The notes beneath the pieces are model-generated. The model was not told where the DNA came from and did not search any database. It saw only the letters and a list, made by a program, of their open reading frames with translations. The position numbers and the translations under genes were made by a program. This document shows, one piece after another, positions 9,537 to 19,520 of a stretch of 64,000 nucleotides of DNA (the first letter of the stretch is position 1; each line of letters starts with the position of its first letter). Origin of the DNA: Pelomonas dachongensis (GTDB lineage Bacteria; Pseudomonadota; Gammaproteobacteria; Burkholderiales; Burkholderiaceae_C); the NCBI RefSeq assembly GCF_043555865.1, contig NZ_JBIGHY010000001.1, positions 310,001-374,000 of the forward strand, given 5' to 3'.

Positions 9537-10646
9537 ATGGTGCTGTGGGGGCTGGGACTGCTGCTGTTGCTCGGCATCGCCGGCGCGTGGTTGCTGCGCG
9601 GCGGCACTGCCAGAGGCGCGCAACCGCCGCAGCGGCCCGCAGCCACGCCCGGTTCGCAACGCGGCCGCCTCGCTGCGATTGCTGCCGCTCCCGCCGAGCC
9701 GCCCGCCGCCGCCACGGACCAGCCAGCACCGGCAGCGCTGCCGCTGCACGCCGCTGAACTGCTGGACCCGCTGCTGACCGCGCCGCTGATGGACGCGCTG
9801 CGCCAGCTACCCCGCCCGCCGCGCGCGCTGCACCAGCTGATGTCGCCGACCTTCCTCCAGACGGCCACGTCGGCCGAGCTGGCCCACCTCGTCATGAGCG
9901 AGCCGGCCGTCGCCGCGCGCATCATCGCGACGGCCAATTCGCCGCTGTACGGGCTGCAGCAGCCGGTCACCAGCATCGGCCAAGCGACCACCTTCCTTGG
10001 CCTGGCCAGCGTGCGGCTGATGTGCCAGCAGCACCTGCTGGCCGCCTGCTTCGCGCCGCGCGACGAGGCGCAGCGGCGCGAGTTCGACGTGCTGTGGCGT
10101 GCCAGCGGCATTGCCGGCGAGCTGTGCCTGCAACTGGCGCCGCGTCTGCACGTGCCGGAGCCGGGCACGCTGGCGACGCTGCTGGTGCTGTCCTTCCTGG
10201 GCCGGCAGTCCGCCGCCGCCCTGCTGCCGGACGCTGGCGTGCTGGGCACAATGAACGCCCATGAGCGTGCGCTGCACGAGCAGTGCGAGCTGGGCCTCGC
10301 GGCGCATGAGCTGGGCCATCTCCTGATGCGCGCGTGGGAGCTGCCGCTGGAGCTGGTGGACGAGGCCCGCACACTGTCGGCGCTTTGCTTCGACCCGCAG
10401 CGCGCCGTCGCACCGGAGCGCGAGGCGGCGCTGGCGCTGGGCGCCTTCTGCGCGCTGCTGGGCGAGCGTTTGGCACGTGGCCAGCTGGCCACCGGGCTCG
10501 ACCAGCTCGCGCAGGACGACAGCCCCGACATGGCGGCACTGCGCCGCCGCTTGGCACGCCCGCCGCTGGACGCGCTGGCCGCCGAGCTGCAGGCACCCGC
10601 CACGCTGCGGGTCCTGGGCCGGATGATGGGGCGGCCGCTGGACTGA
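9537..10646 (+). CDS. Membrane-anchored HDOD-domain protein
   Basis: A 369-residue protein with one N-terminal transmembrane helix (WGLGLLLLLGIAGAWLL), an Ala/Pro-rich linker, then an HDOD domain (about residues 75-270) recognised from LPRPPRALHQLM, MSEPAVAARIIATANSPLYG and SIGQATTFLGLASVR. HDOD domains are degenerate relatives of HD phosphohydrolases, used in signalling scaffolds and usually without catalytic metal ligands. Start choice: AAGGGG at 9525-9530 abuts an ATG at 9531 but is correctly spaced (6 bases) for the ATG at 9537, so I prefer 9537. It lies 54 bases after glnE on the same strand. Its partner and signal are unknown. Confidence 0.85.
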   Translation: MVLWGLGLLLLLGIAGAWLLRGGTARGAQPPQRPAATPGSQRGRLAAIAAAPAEPPAAATDQPAPAALPLHAAELLDPLLTAPLMDALRQLPRPPRALHQLMSPTFLQTATSAELAHLVMSEPAVAARIIATANSPLYGLQQPVTSIGQATTFLGLASVRLMCQQHLLAACFAPRDEAQRREFDVLWRASGIAGELCLQLAPRLHVPEPGTLATLLVLSFLGRQSAAALLPDAGVLGTMNAHERALHEQCELGLAAHELGHLLMRAWELPLELVDEARTLSALCFDPQRAVAPEREAALALGAFCALLGERLARGQLATGLDQLAQDDSPDMAALRRRLARPPLDALAAELQAPATLRVLGRMMGRPLD

Positions 10647-10648
10647 CG

Positions 10649-11476
10649 TCAGCCGGCGAGCTGCGCCGCGTGGTGGCGCAGGTGGTCGTCGACGACGGTG
10701 GCGATGAAGTAGTAGCCGTGGTCGTAGCCCGCATGGAACCGCAGCGTCAGCGGTTGACTGACGGCAGCGCAGGCGGCCTCGAAGGCCTCGGGGTGCAGCT
10801 GCTGGGCCAGGAACTTGTCGGCCAACCCCTGGTCGATGAGGATGCCGCCGGGGTAGGGCGCGCGCGGCTGCCCCTTCATCAGCTCGCTGGCATCGTGCGC
10901 GGCCCACGCGGCGCGGTCGTCGCCCAGATAGCCGGTGAAGGCCTTCTGGCCCCACGGGCCCTTCGTGGGAGCCGCGATCGGCGCGAAGGCCGACAGCGAC
11001 TGGAAGCGGCCCGGGTGCCGCAGCGCCAGCGTCAGCGCGCCGTGGCCGCCCATCGAGTGGCCGAATAGGCCGATGCGGGTCAGGCCGGTGTCGCGCTGCA
11101 CCAGCGGGATCAATTCGTCGACGAGGTAGCTCTCCATGCGCCAGTGCGTGGCCCACGGCTGCTGCGTCGCATCGAGATAGAAGCCGGCACCGACGCCGAA
11201 GTCCCACGCGTCGGCCTCGCCGGGCGCGTGCGCGCCACGCGGGCTTGTGTCGGGCGTCAGCAGCGCCAAGCCCAGCTCGGCTGCCAGCCGCTGCGCGCCG
11301 GCCTTGATGGCGAAGGTTTCCTCGTTGCACGTCAGCCCGGCGAGGAAGACCAGCAGTGCTCTCGGCTGCGGTGGCACGAAGAGGCCGAAGCGCATCGGCA
11401 GGCCGATCTGCGCGGCGTCGTGTTCGAGGAAGCGCTGGGTGCCGCCAAAGGCGCGGTGTTCGTTGAGGGTTTTCAT
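10649..11476 (-). CDS. fghA: S-formylglutathione hydrolase (esterase D family)
   Basis: A 275-residue alpha/beta hydrolase that splits S-formylglutathione to formate and glutathione, the second step of glutathione-dependent formaldehyde oxidation. The nucleophile elbow is GHSMGG with Ser141; an Asp in QGLADKF and a His in YDHGYYF fit the rest of the triad, and LAGLTCNEE is the family's conserved Cys segment. The start at 11476 (MKTLNEH) gives the usual family length; an upstream ATG at 11512 would overlap the next gene by 23 bases. The dehydrogenase of the pathway (12828-13934) lies upstream on the same strand, with a lactonase gene between them. Confidence 0.93.
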   Translation of the reverse strand: MKTLNEHRAFGGTQRFLEHDAAQIGLPMRFGLFVPPQPRALLVFLAGLTCNEETFAIKAGAQRLAAELGLALLTPDTSPRGAHAPGEADAWDFGVGAGFYLDATQQPWATHWRMESYLVDELIPLVQRDTGLTRIGLFGHSMGGHGALTLALRHPGRFQSLSAFAPIAAPTKGPWGQKAFTGYLGDDRAAWAAHDASELMKGQPRAPYPGGILIDQGLADKFLAQQLHPEAFEAACAAVSQPLTLRFHAGYDHGYYFIATVVDDHLRHHAAQLAG

Positions 11477-11489
11477 GTCGAGAGTGGGT

Positions 11490-12617
11490 TCAACGGTGCA
11501 GGAAGCGGACATGCTTGGGGCGGTCGACCTGGGCGCCGGTGCCGACGCGCGACAGCGTGCCGCGCTGGGCGTCGATGCTGAACACGGTGACGTTGCCGCC
11601 GTTCTGGTTGGCCGCCATGAGGAAGCGCCCGCCCGGCACGAGGCCGAAGCTGCGCGGCGTGCGACCGCCGGTGGCGGTAGTCTCGACGAAGCGCAGCGAG
11701 CCGGTCTGCGGGTCGATGGCGAACACCGCGATGCTGTCGTGCCCTCGGTTGGACACGTAGAGGACGCGACCGTTGTCGTGCACGAGGATTTCTGCCGTGG
11801 TGTTGCCGGTGGCGGAGGCGCCTTCCGGCAGGCTGGAGTGGGCCTCGAAGGCTTGCAGCGCGCCGGTGGCGGCGTCCACGCGGTAGGCCTGCACGCGCGA
11901 CGTCAGCTCCAGCGCGACGTAGGCGAAGCGCCCGTTCGGATGGAAGGCCAGGTGGCGCGGCCCGCCGCCGGGCTCGGTGGCGGCATGGGCGGGCGTGTGC
12001 AGTGCGAGTCGGCCGCTGGCCGCGTCCAGCCGGTAAATCACGACCTGATCGATGCCGAGGTCGGGCACGTAGGCGCGGGCCTGCGTCGGGCCGGGGTAGA
12101 TGGCATGCGGATGCGGCTTCTCCTGGCGCTGCGGGTTGGCGCCGGCACCTTCGTGCTGGAACGTGGACGCGGCCGGCCCCAGGCTGCCGTCGTCGCGCAG
12201 GGGGTAGGACACGACATTGCCGCCGCCATAGTTGGCCAGCAGCAGCACGCGCCCGCTCGCATCGACGGCGATGTGGCAGGGGCCGCTGCCGCCTGCCGGC
12301 TGTGCGTTGATGCGGATCAGGCTGCCGTCCTGCTGCACGGCGAATGCGACGACTTCTTCCTGCCAGCGTCCGTCCGCAGCGCGGCTGGCCGCGACTGAAT
12401 AGACCACCGGCCGGCTCGGGTGCATGGCGAGAAAGCCTGGGTTGCCGATGGCGGCGGCCAGGCGCGGCGTAGACAGCGCGCCGCTCGCTTCATCCAGCGT
12501 GGACACGTAGATGCCTTGGCTGGTGCCGCCGGTGTCGGTGCCGATGTAGACCAGGGTTTCGGCGGTGGTGGCGAGGGGCAGCAGGGCTGTCATCAGTGCG
12601 AGGGCAAGGCGTTCCAT
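11490..12617 (-). CDS. Exported lactonase-family beta-propeller (6-phosphogluconolactonase-like)
   Basis: A 375-residue protein of the seven-bladed beta-propeller lactonase family (YbhE/Pgl type), recognised from LVYIGTDTGGTSQGIYV at the N-terminus, the repeated LxYVxNRG/VLLLANYGGGNV blades and GPCHIAVD. Unlike cytoplasmic E. coli Pgl it starts with a signal peptide (MERLALALMTALLPLATTAE), so it is probably periplasmic. I chose the ATG at 12617 because it exposes this signal; the frame runs open upstream to 12797 through the repeat region, which I take as noncoding. The exact substrate is open: exported members may hydrolyse other lactones. It lies between adhC and fghA on the same strand. 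Confidence 0.87.
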   Translation of the reverse strand: MERLALALMTALLPLATTAETLVYIGTDTGGTSQGIYVSTLDEASGALSTPRLAAAIGNPGFLAMHPSRPVVYSVAASRAADGRWQEEVVAFAVQQDGSLIRINAQPAGGSGPCHIAVDASGRVLLLANYGGGNVVSYPLRDDGSLGPAASTFQHEGAGANPQRQEKPHPHAIYPGPTQARAYVPDLGIDQVVIYRLDAASGRLALHTPAHAATEPGGGPRHLAFHPNGRFAYVALELTSRVQAYRVDAATGALQAFEAHSSLPEGASATGNTTAEILVHDNGRVLYVSNRGHDSIAVFAIDPQTGSLRFVETTATGGRTPRSFGLVPGGRFLMAANQNGGNVTVFSIDAQRGTLSRVGTGAQVDRPKHVRFLHR

Positions 12618-12713
12618 CGCGGAGGTCTGTTTCACGGCAGTGGTGTCATTGGACCTGATGCGGCGAAGTGGCTTCGGTTGCGGTTGCATTGGCGAAGAGA
12701 GCGCCTGACCGGT

Positions 12714-12758
12714 GCATTGCCGGGAGTCCCGCCCGCCGAGGCGGACTCCTGGCAATGC
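12714..12758. repeat. Long near-perfect hairpin between the lactonase and adhC genes
   Basis: Left arm 12714-12733 (GCATTGCCGGGAGTCCCGCC) pairs with right arm 12740-12758 (GGCGGACTCCTGGCAATGC) around a 6-base loop, with one or two mismatches. It lies in the 210-base gap downstream of adhC and upstream of the lactonase start. No T-run follows on either strand, so a classical intrinsic terminator is not indicated; it could be an RNA-processing or transcript-stabilising hairpin, or a mobile repeat remnant. Confidence 0.75.
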
Positions 12759-12824
12759 ATGGAGCGGGCGCATGGCCAGCAAGACCAGGCAATGCATCGA
12801 ACCGGCGCACTGCCAGCAAGCTCA
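12751..12824. repeat. Tandem direct repeat, two 37-bp copies
   Basis: Copy 1 is 12751-12787 and copy 2 is 12788-12824. Both begin GGCAATGCAT and contain a (T/G)GCCAGCAAG block near the end; they differ at a handful of positions. The right arm of the adjacent hairpin is the start of copy 1, so hairpin and repeat share sequence. The array ends immediately before the adhC stop codon at 12828. Confidence 0.8.
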
Positions 12825-12827
12825 ACC

Positions 12828-13934
<1,107 letters not shown>

Positions 13935-13998
13935 GGATTGACTCCTTGATGCGATGCGGTGGGATTGGCGACGAATTTACCGCGCGGCGCGGACAAGC

Positions 13999-16122
13999 TC
14001 ATCGGGCTTGAAGCTGGTTGAGCGCGGCGACGAACTCGCGCGCCTCGATGCGGCACAGCCGCAGCCGCCGCAGCAGCCACGGCGTCAGGTCTTGCTGCCC
14101 CAAGTGCTCGGGCCAGGCGCCCGCGTCGCCGTCGGGGATGTCGGCCGGATCGGCCCCACGTTCGGCGGCCCCGGGTTCGTCGTTGAGCACGTCCACGCAG
14201 GCCTTGCGTGCCAGCGGCAGCGAGTTCTCGGCCTTGGCCGCATCCAGCCGCGCGCTGCGGCGCTGCACCTGGTGCTGCACAGCGCCCAGCAGCGCCATCA
14301 GCCGGTAGCCGTGGCTCAAAGCGGACTCGATCTCGGCCTCGGGCAAGCGCACGCTCTCGGGCTCCACGCGAGTGCGCTGTGCCGCGGCGGCCAGCGCCGC
14401 AAGCGCCGTGTAAGCCTGCTGGCGGGACACGCGCTGCGCCAGCTGCGCTTCGGGGCTGGGAAGCCACTGCAGCATGTTGCCCGCGTGCCTTGCCAGCGTG
14501 CCGCGCAGCTGCTCGGCCAGGCGCGGCACGGTGGCGCGCTCCCAGCTCGGCAGCACGAAGCTGAACAGCCAGGCCAGGCCCGCGCCGATGACCGTGTCGG
14601 CCAGGCGCTCGCCGATGAACGGGTGGCTGCTCGGGTCCAGCATCAGTGGCTGCAGCAAGGCCATCAATGTGGCGGCAGTGGCGGCTACGCGGTAGCGGCG
14701 GTTCACGTAAGCGTGCGCCACACCCACCGCGGCGATGAAGATGACGCTGAGCGCCGGTACCCATTCCACATGCGCCAGCACCAGCACCAGCAGGCAGCCC
14801 TGCACGGTGCCGATGATGCGTTCGTTGCGGCGCGACAGCGTCTGCTCCAGGTTGCCGCGCAGCACCACGGCCACGCTCAGCATCAGCCAGAACGGGTGCG
14901 CGGCCCAAGGCAGCGACGCACCCAGCCCGTACGCGAACGACAGCGCCAGCGCCGAGCGCAGCGCATGGCGCATCACGTTGGACTGCAGGTTCAGGTGCGG
15001 CCGCAGCGCCGCCAGCGGCCAGCCCTCGGGCGACACGAACGGCGCCAGCTTCTGCGGCGTCCACGGGCTGTCCACATCGTCGGTGCGGGCCTGCCGCGCC
15101 ACCATCGCGGCCACGTCGTCCATCATGTGGCCCAGCCGCGTTTCCAGCGCCGACACGAGGTGGTTGCGGGAGTCACCCGGCGGCGCGCTGACGGCGGCCA
15201 GCCGCGCCGCCAGCTGGGCGCGCCAGGCGTCGGCCGACACGTCGGGCAGTGGCGTGTCGAAGGCGATGGCGTGCGCCAGTTCGCCCAGCACGCCGGCCAG
15301 TTGGCGCAGCGTGTCGGCCAGCGCCGAGCGCCATTGCCGGCCGGGGAAATCCTGGCCCAGCAACTCGGTGTCCAACCGGCTGGCCAGCAGCAGATCGCGC
15401 AGCTCGATGAGGCCCAGCACCAGGTCGGTTTGCTTGCGGCTTCGCGGCGAGCGGCGCGCAGCGAACACCTGGTCGCGCGCGGCCTGCAGCGCGTCCGCCA
15501 GCACCACGTCGTCGGCGATGGACAGGCGGATGCGCGCCTGCTCGCCGCCCACCGCGCCGGCGATGCGTGCGGCGCGCGAGCGCATGCGCTGCTCGGTGGC
15601 GCGCAGCGCGCTCACCAGCGCCAGCGCGCGCAGCCGGTGGCGCAGCACGGTGGCCGCCGCGCGCGCCCACAGCGCGTAGACGCAGCCGCCCAGCGTCACC
15701 CACAGCGCATGCTCCAGCGCCGGGACGTGGCTGGCCGTGCGGTCCCAGGCCATCGCGAACACCAGCGCCAGCACCGGCGAGAACGACAGCGGCCCCGCGC
15801 GCAGTCCCCAGGCCAGCGTCATCAGCGACAGGAACGCGACCACCGCGACCAGGGCGACGGTCAGCGCCAGCGAACCATGGGCCAGCGCCACGCCCAGCGT
15901 GACGACGCCCGCCGCCAGCGCCGCCGGCAACACGCGCTTGAACACGCGCTGCGGCGGGTTGGGCACGTCGGTCAGGCTGGCGCAGACGGCGCCGCCCACG
16001 GCCGCGAGCCCGGCGGTCTCGCCAAACAGCGAGCCCACCAGCACATGCGTGCCGGCCACGCCCAGCGCAACACCGAGGCCGTTCAGGTGGGTCGCTTCCA
16101 GTCGCCTGAAGAATGCCTTCAC
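13999..16122 (-). CDS. FUSC-family inner-membrane protein (YccS/aromatic-acid-exporter-like)
   Basis: A 707-residue membrane protein with two hydrophobic blocks, each of several transmembrane helices (roughly residues 10-155 and 395-530), separated and followed by cytoplasmic domains: the layout of the fusaric-acid-resistance/YccS/AaeB family. It ends with a basic, helical C-terminal domain. Start: the GTG at 16122 overlaps the TGA stop of the upstream TPR gene (GTGA), giving MKAFFRRLEATHLNGLGVAL, a natural start, and implying translational coupling. Family members are proposed exporters of aromatic acids or hydrophobic toxins; a substrate cannot be read from the sequence. Confidence 0.85.
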   Translation of the reverse strand: MKAFFRRLEATHLNGLGVALGVAGTHVLVGSLFGETAGLAAVGGAVCASLTDVPNPPQRVFKRVLPAALAAGVVTLGVALAHGSLALTVALVAVVAFLSLMTLAWGLRAGPLSFSPVLALVFAMAWDRTASHVPALEHALWVTLGGCVYALWARAAATVLRHRLRALALVSALRATEQRMRSRAARIAGAVGGEQARIRLSIADDVVLADALQAARDQVFAARRSPRSRKQTDLVLGLIELRDLLLASRLDTELLGQDFPGRQWRSALADTLRQLAGVLGELAHAIAFDTPLPDVSADAWRAQLAARLAAVSAPPGDSRNHLVSALETRLGHMMDDVAAMVARQARTDDVDSPWTPQKLAPFVSPEGWPLAALRPHLNLQSNVMRHALRSALALSFAYGLGASLPWAAHPFWLMLSVAVVLRGNLEQTLSRRNERIIGTVQGCLLVLVLAHVEWVPALSVIFIAAVGVAHAYVNRRYRVAATAATLMALLQPLMLDPSSHPFIGERLADTVIGAGLAWLFSFVLPSWERATVPRLAEQLRGTLARHAGNMLQWLPSPEAQLAQRVSRQQAYTALAALAAAAQRTRVEPESVRLPEAEIESALSHGYRLMALLGAVQHQVQRRSARLDAAKAENSLPLARKACVDVLNDEPGAAERGADPADIPDGDAGAWPEHLGQQDLTPWLLRRLRLCRIEAREFVAALNQLQAR

Positions 16123-18527
16123 TTGACGAGCAGCTCCATCGCACGGCGCTCGCTGGCCGGCAGCTCGTGCACGGAGAACCAGCCAGACTTGTCGGCACGG
16201 TAGACATACTGCGGCGGTGCGTTGGTGGCGATGCGCTGCCGCAGCGGCGCCAGCGTGGCGTCGGCGGCGTCTGCCTGACCCTGCCGCTGCAGCGCGGCAG
16301 CGCGCACGAGGGTGGCGAGATCGCTCCAGGGCCCGATGGCCAGGGCCTCGTCCGCATCGCGCTGCGCCGCAGCGGCGTCGCCGTTGACCAGCGCCAACCA
16401 GCCTTTCAGCGCCAGCGTGTCGGGGTCGAGCGGGTCCAGCAACTGCGCGGCCTGTACCTGTGCGCGCGCCGGCGCCGTGCGGCCGGCGCGCAGCAGGTCC
16501 AGCGCGTAGTCGCGGCGCAGCGGAAGCAGGCCCGTGCGCAGCCGCAGAACGGCGTCGTACTGCGTGAAGGCGGCGTCCCAGCGGCCGGCCAGCGCCAGCG
16601 TGGCGGCGCGGCCCCACAAGGCCTCGGGCTGGTCGCCCTGGTAGGCCAAGACTGCGTCATAGGCAGCGAGCGCTTGCGGCACATGACCGAGGCGGCGGTG
16701 GTGGTCGGCCAGCGCCAGGTTGACGCGGAAGGCGTCCTCGCCCTTCAGCCGCGGCAGCGCGCGAGCCAGCGCCGGCACGACCTGGCCGGCCAGTGCCGCA
16801 CCGCCGTGCCACAGCGCGTCGGCCGCGCTCACGTGCAGTGGGCCGCTGCGTGGGTGTCGGGCCAGCGCGCGCGTCGACAGCGCCTGCGCCGCCGCGCCAT
16901 TGCCTTCCAGCGCCAGGGCGTACAGCCGCGCGTTCATGACGCTTTCGTCCTGCGGCGCCAGTGTCAGCGCGCGCTCGAACAGCGGCGTGGCGTCCGCCAG
17001 CCGGCCGTCCTCCAGCTGCTGGTTGCCGGCATTCACGAGCGAGAGGGGCAGGCTGGAGCGCGTGTCGCGCAGCGCGAAGTAGCGCCGCACCAGCGCGCGC
17101 AGCGCCGGGTCCAGCTCCACGAGGCGCTCGCGCACGATCTCGCGGCCGTCATATGCGTCGCGCCGGGGCGATGCTTCTGCGTTGGCGCCTTCGGCGAAGT
17201 ACTCCCACACCGAGCCGCCCGCGTAGCGCGACAGGAAGCCGTTCCTCGTCTTCGAGTCGCGCGCCTTGGCCTGCTGGTACAGCGCCTCGATCTTGCGCGA
17301 CTGGTCGGCCGTCAACACGCCGTGGACCTGGTGCGTCAGTTCGTGCAGCACGGTGTTGTACTTGTCGAAGATGTTGCGCTCCACGTCCTCGATGCCGGTG
17401 ACGGTGAAGTGGCCGCCCATGCCGCGCACGTCGTCCCACAGCCGCGAGTCGTAGGCGATGCGCGCGTCCTTCAGCGCGTGGGCCTGCGGCGTCTCGGACA
17501 GCCGCATCCACATCGGCTTGATGAAGTGCGTGGCGCCACCCTCCACGAGCACCGGGATGAAGGCCTTCCACGGCGCGACGGACAACGCCACCCGCTTGCG
17601 GTGGCGCGGCGACAGGTCGTTCCAGTTCAGCACGTAGCGCTCGATGCCCGGGACGTGGGGCATGGGTGTGGCGGCAAAGCGGCGCTCGTAGTCGGCGCGG
17701 TGCACGTCGATGGCGAAACGCTGCGACTCCAGCGCTTTGGCCGCGATGGCGTGTGCACGGCCCAGCTGCGGGCAGCGCTGCAGCACGGCCAGGCTGAGCG
17801 CCAGCGCGTCGTCGAAACGGCCCTGCTCGAACGCGTCTGACGCGAGCCGCACGTCGGCCAGCAGCGGCGCGAACGCGTCGCCCAGGCGGGCGGCCAGCTG
17901 CGTGTAGTTCTCGCGCACGTAGCCGTTGCCCAGCAGGTAGTGGCCGGCCTCATGGTGCGGGTTCAGCGCGACGGCGGCTTCGGCGGCCGCGGTGGCGTCG
18001 GCCGCGCGGCCCAGGCGCACCAGCGTGTCGGCCAGCGCCACGAGGCCATCGGCCGTGCGCTCGGCGGACAGGCTGCGTTCGAGCTGCGCCAACGACGCGT
18101 CGAACTCGCGCAGCTGGTAGTGCCGCAAGCCCAAGCCGCGCAGCGCGTCGGCCTGCTCGATGGGGCGCGTGGCCATGCGCAGCGCGCGCTCGAAGCACTG
18201 CTGGGCGCGGTCGAAGTCGCGGCGGTCCAGCGCCAGGCGGCCGGCGGCCTGCAGTTCGACGGCGTCGGCCTTCACATCGGCCAGCACGTGGCGCGTGCGC
18301 CGGTCGATGGCGGCGCCGTCGTCGCGCGCGAACAGCCATTGGTAGATGACGGCGCGCTCGGCCGCGTCGGGCCGAACCGCGCGCACCAGCGCCTCCAGCT
18401 CGGCCTGCACGGCGGCGTAGCGCTGCTCGGTCAGAAGCGTCTGCAGGCGCGTGGTGTCGGTGGCCGCCGGGGCGGCATTCAGCGTCAGGCAGGCAGCAAG
18501 GGCAACGGCCAGGCGGCGCCAGGGCAT
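16119..18527 (-). CDS. Secreted TPR protein with HELTH putative zinc-peptidase motif
   Basis: An 802-residue protein with an N-terminal signal peptide (about residues 1-22, RLAVALAACLTLNAAPAA). Repeated 34-residue-like helical units with A-x-x-x-L/G-x-x-Y/H spacing lie on both sides of a central region and read as tetratricopeptide repeats. The central region (about residues 290-500) contains HELTH at 395-399 in TVLHELTHQVHG, the HExxH zinc-binding signature of metallopeptidases, with a Glu-rich segment (WEYFAEGANAE) downstream that could supply the third ligand. I do not recognise a named peptidase family. Its stop overlaps the GTG start of the FUSC gene by 4 bases, so the two are cotranslated. 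Protease activity is inference. Confidence 0.8.
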   Translation of the reverse strand: MPWRRLAVALAACLTLNAAPAATDTTRLQTLLTEQRYAAVQAELEALVRAVRPDAAERAVIYQWLFARDDGAAIDRRTRHVLADVKADAVELQAAGRLALDRRDFDRAQQCFERALRMATRPIEQADALRGLGLRHYQLREFDASLAQLERSLSAERTADGLVALADTLVRLGRAADATAAAEAAVALNPHHEAGHYLLGNGYVRENYTQLAARLGDAFAPLLADVRLASDAFEQGRFDDALALSLAVLQRCPQLGRAHAIAAKALESQRFAIDVHRADYERRFAATPMPHVPGIERYVLNWNDLSPRHRKRVALSVAPWKAFIPVLVEGGATHFIKPMWMRLSETPQAHALKDARIAYDSRLWDDVRGMGGHFTVTGIEDVERNIFDKYNTVLHELTHQVHGVLTADQSRKIEALYQQAKARDSKTRNGFLSRYAGGSVWEYFAEGANAEASPRRDAYDGREIVRERLVELDPALRALVRRYFALRDTRSSLPLSLVNAGNQQLEDGRLADATPLFERALTLAPQDESVMNARLYALALEGNGAAAQALSTRALARHPRSGPLHVSAADALWHGGAALAGQVVPALARALPRLKGEDAFRVNLALADHHRRLGHVPQALAAYDAVLAYQGDQPEALWGRAATLALAGRWDAAFTQYDAVLRLRTGLLPLRRDYALDLLRAGRTAPARAQVQAAQLLDPLDPDTLALKGWLALVNGDAAAAQRDADEALAIGPWSDLATLVRAAALQRQGQADAADATLAPLRQRIATNAPPQYVYRADKSGWFSVHELPASERRAMELLVK

Positions 18528-18557
18528 TCGGTCAGCTCCATTCGTGGAGCGCCGATG

Positions 18558-19520
18558 CTAATCGTCGGAAGAGAAGCCCGACGCCTTGACGACCGGACCC
18601 CAGTACTCGCGCTCGGCGGCCAGCCGCTTCGCGTAGTCGGGCGGCGGCAGGCTCAGCGGCTCGAAGCCCAGCTTGGCCAGCGCTTCGATGACGCCGGGCT
18701 CGCGCACCGCGGCGCGCGCGACGTCGGCCAGCTTGTCGACCGTGGCCTGAGGCGTCTTGGCCGGCACGAACAGGCCGTAGCTCTCCACGCCGACAATGCC
18801 CTTGAAGCCCTGCTCTTCGAAGGTGGGCACGTCAGGCGCGAAGCGCGAGCGGGCTTTGTCCGTCACGCCCAGCAGCCGCACGCGACTTGAGGCAAGGTGG
18901 GGTAGGAAGTCGCCGATGGAGAAGCAGCCCGATGCGATCTGGCCGCCCATCAGGTCCTGCATGCCGGGCGCGGCGCCTCGGTAGGGCGCGTGCGTCAGCT
19001 TGAGCCCGGCCGCGCGCTCGAACTGGTTGCCAAGGAAGTGCGGCATCGCGCCGGCAGCCGGCGATGCATAGGCCGCCTTGTCGGGGTTGGCCTTGAACCA
19101 GTCGGCCAGCTGGGCGAGCGTCTTCACCGTGGCCGGCACCATGGGGCCGACGCCGAAGCCGCAGGTGGACAACGCCAGCGGCGCAACGGGCAGGGCGTCG
19201 GCCGCCGGGTCGTAGGCCAGCTTGCGGTAGGCGTGCGGGTAGATGGTGAACATGGATGACGGGCTCAGCAGCAGCGTCTGCCCGTCTGGCGCGGCGCCCT
19301 TCAGGGACGCGATGGCGATGCGGCCTCCAGCGCCCACCTTCTGCTCGACCAGCACGGTCTCTGCCAGCTTGCCGCGCGCGAAGTCGGCCAGGCGGCGTGC
19401 CGTGGTGTCCACCGAGCCGCCGGCCGGGAAGCCGACCAGGATGCGGTGAGGCTGGCCTTGCGCACGTGCGGCGAGTGGCAACGCCGCGAGCGCGGCAAGG
19501 AGGTGGCGTCGGTCCATCAT
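18558..19520 (-). CDS. Bug-family periplasmic solute-binding protein (tripartite tricarboxylate transporter type)
   Basis: A 320-residue extracytoplasmic receptor. The signal peptide is MMDRRHLLAALAALPLAARA, with an Arg-Arg pair near the start that could use the Tat route. Family signatures are ILVGFPAGGSVDTTARRLAD near the mature N-terminus and PTFEEQGFKG/YGLFVPAKTP near the C-terminus. Bug proteins are heavily expanded in Burkholderiales and bind carboxylates or aromatic acids for TctAB transporters; no tctA or tctB is in the window, so it is an orphan receptor. The ATG at 19520 overlaps the marR stop (ATGA), indicating coupling to that regulator. Ligand unknown, perhaps the substrate of the divergent monooxygenase. 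Confidence 0.92.
   Translation of the reverse strand: MMDRRHLLAALAALPLAARAQGQPHRILVGFPAGGSVDTTARRLADFARGKLAETVLVEQKVGAGGRIAIASLKGAAPDGQTLLLSPSSMFTIYPHAYRKLAYDPAADALPVAPLALSTCGFGVGPMVPATVKTLAQLADWFKANPDKAAYASPAAGAMPHFLGNQFERAAGLKLTHAPYRGAAPGMQDLMGGQIASGCFSIGDFLPHLASSRVRLLGVTDKARSRFAPDVPTFEEQGFKGIVGVESYGLFVPAKTPQATVDKLADVARAAVREPGVIEALAKLGFEPLSLPPPDYAKRLAAEREYWGPVVKASGFSSDD

Noticed and set aside
12618..12797. N-terminal extension of the lactonase through the repeat region
   Set aside because: The frame is open but covers the hairpin region and would bury an evident signal peptide that begins at 12617.
13954..16203. A 749-codon open frame opposite the FUSC gene
   Set aside because: Antisense shadow of a clear membrane protein; the translation is Arg/Gln/His-rich and unlike any protein family.
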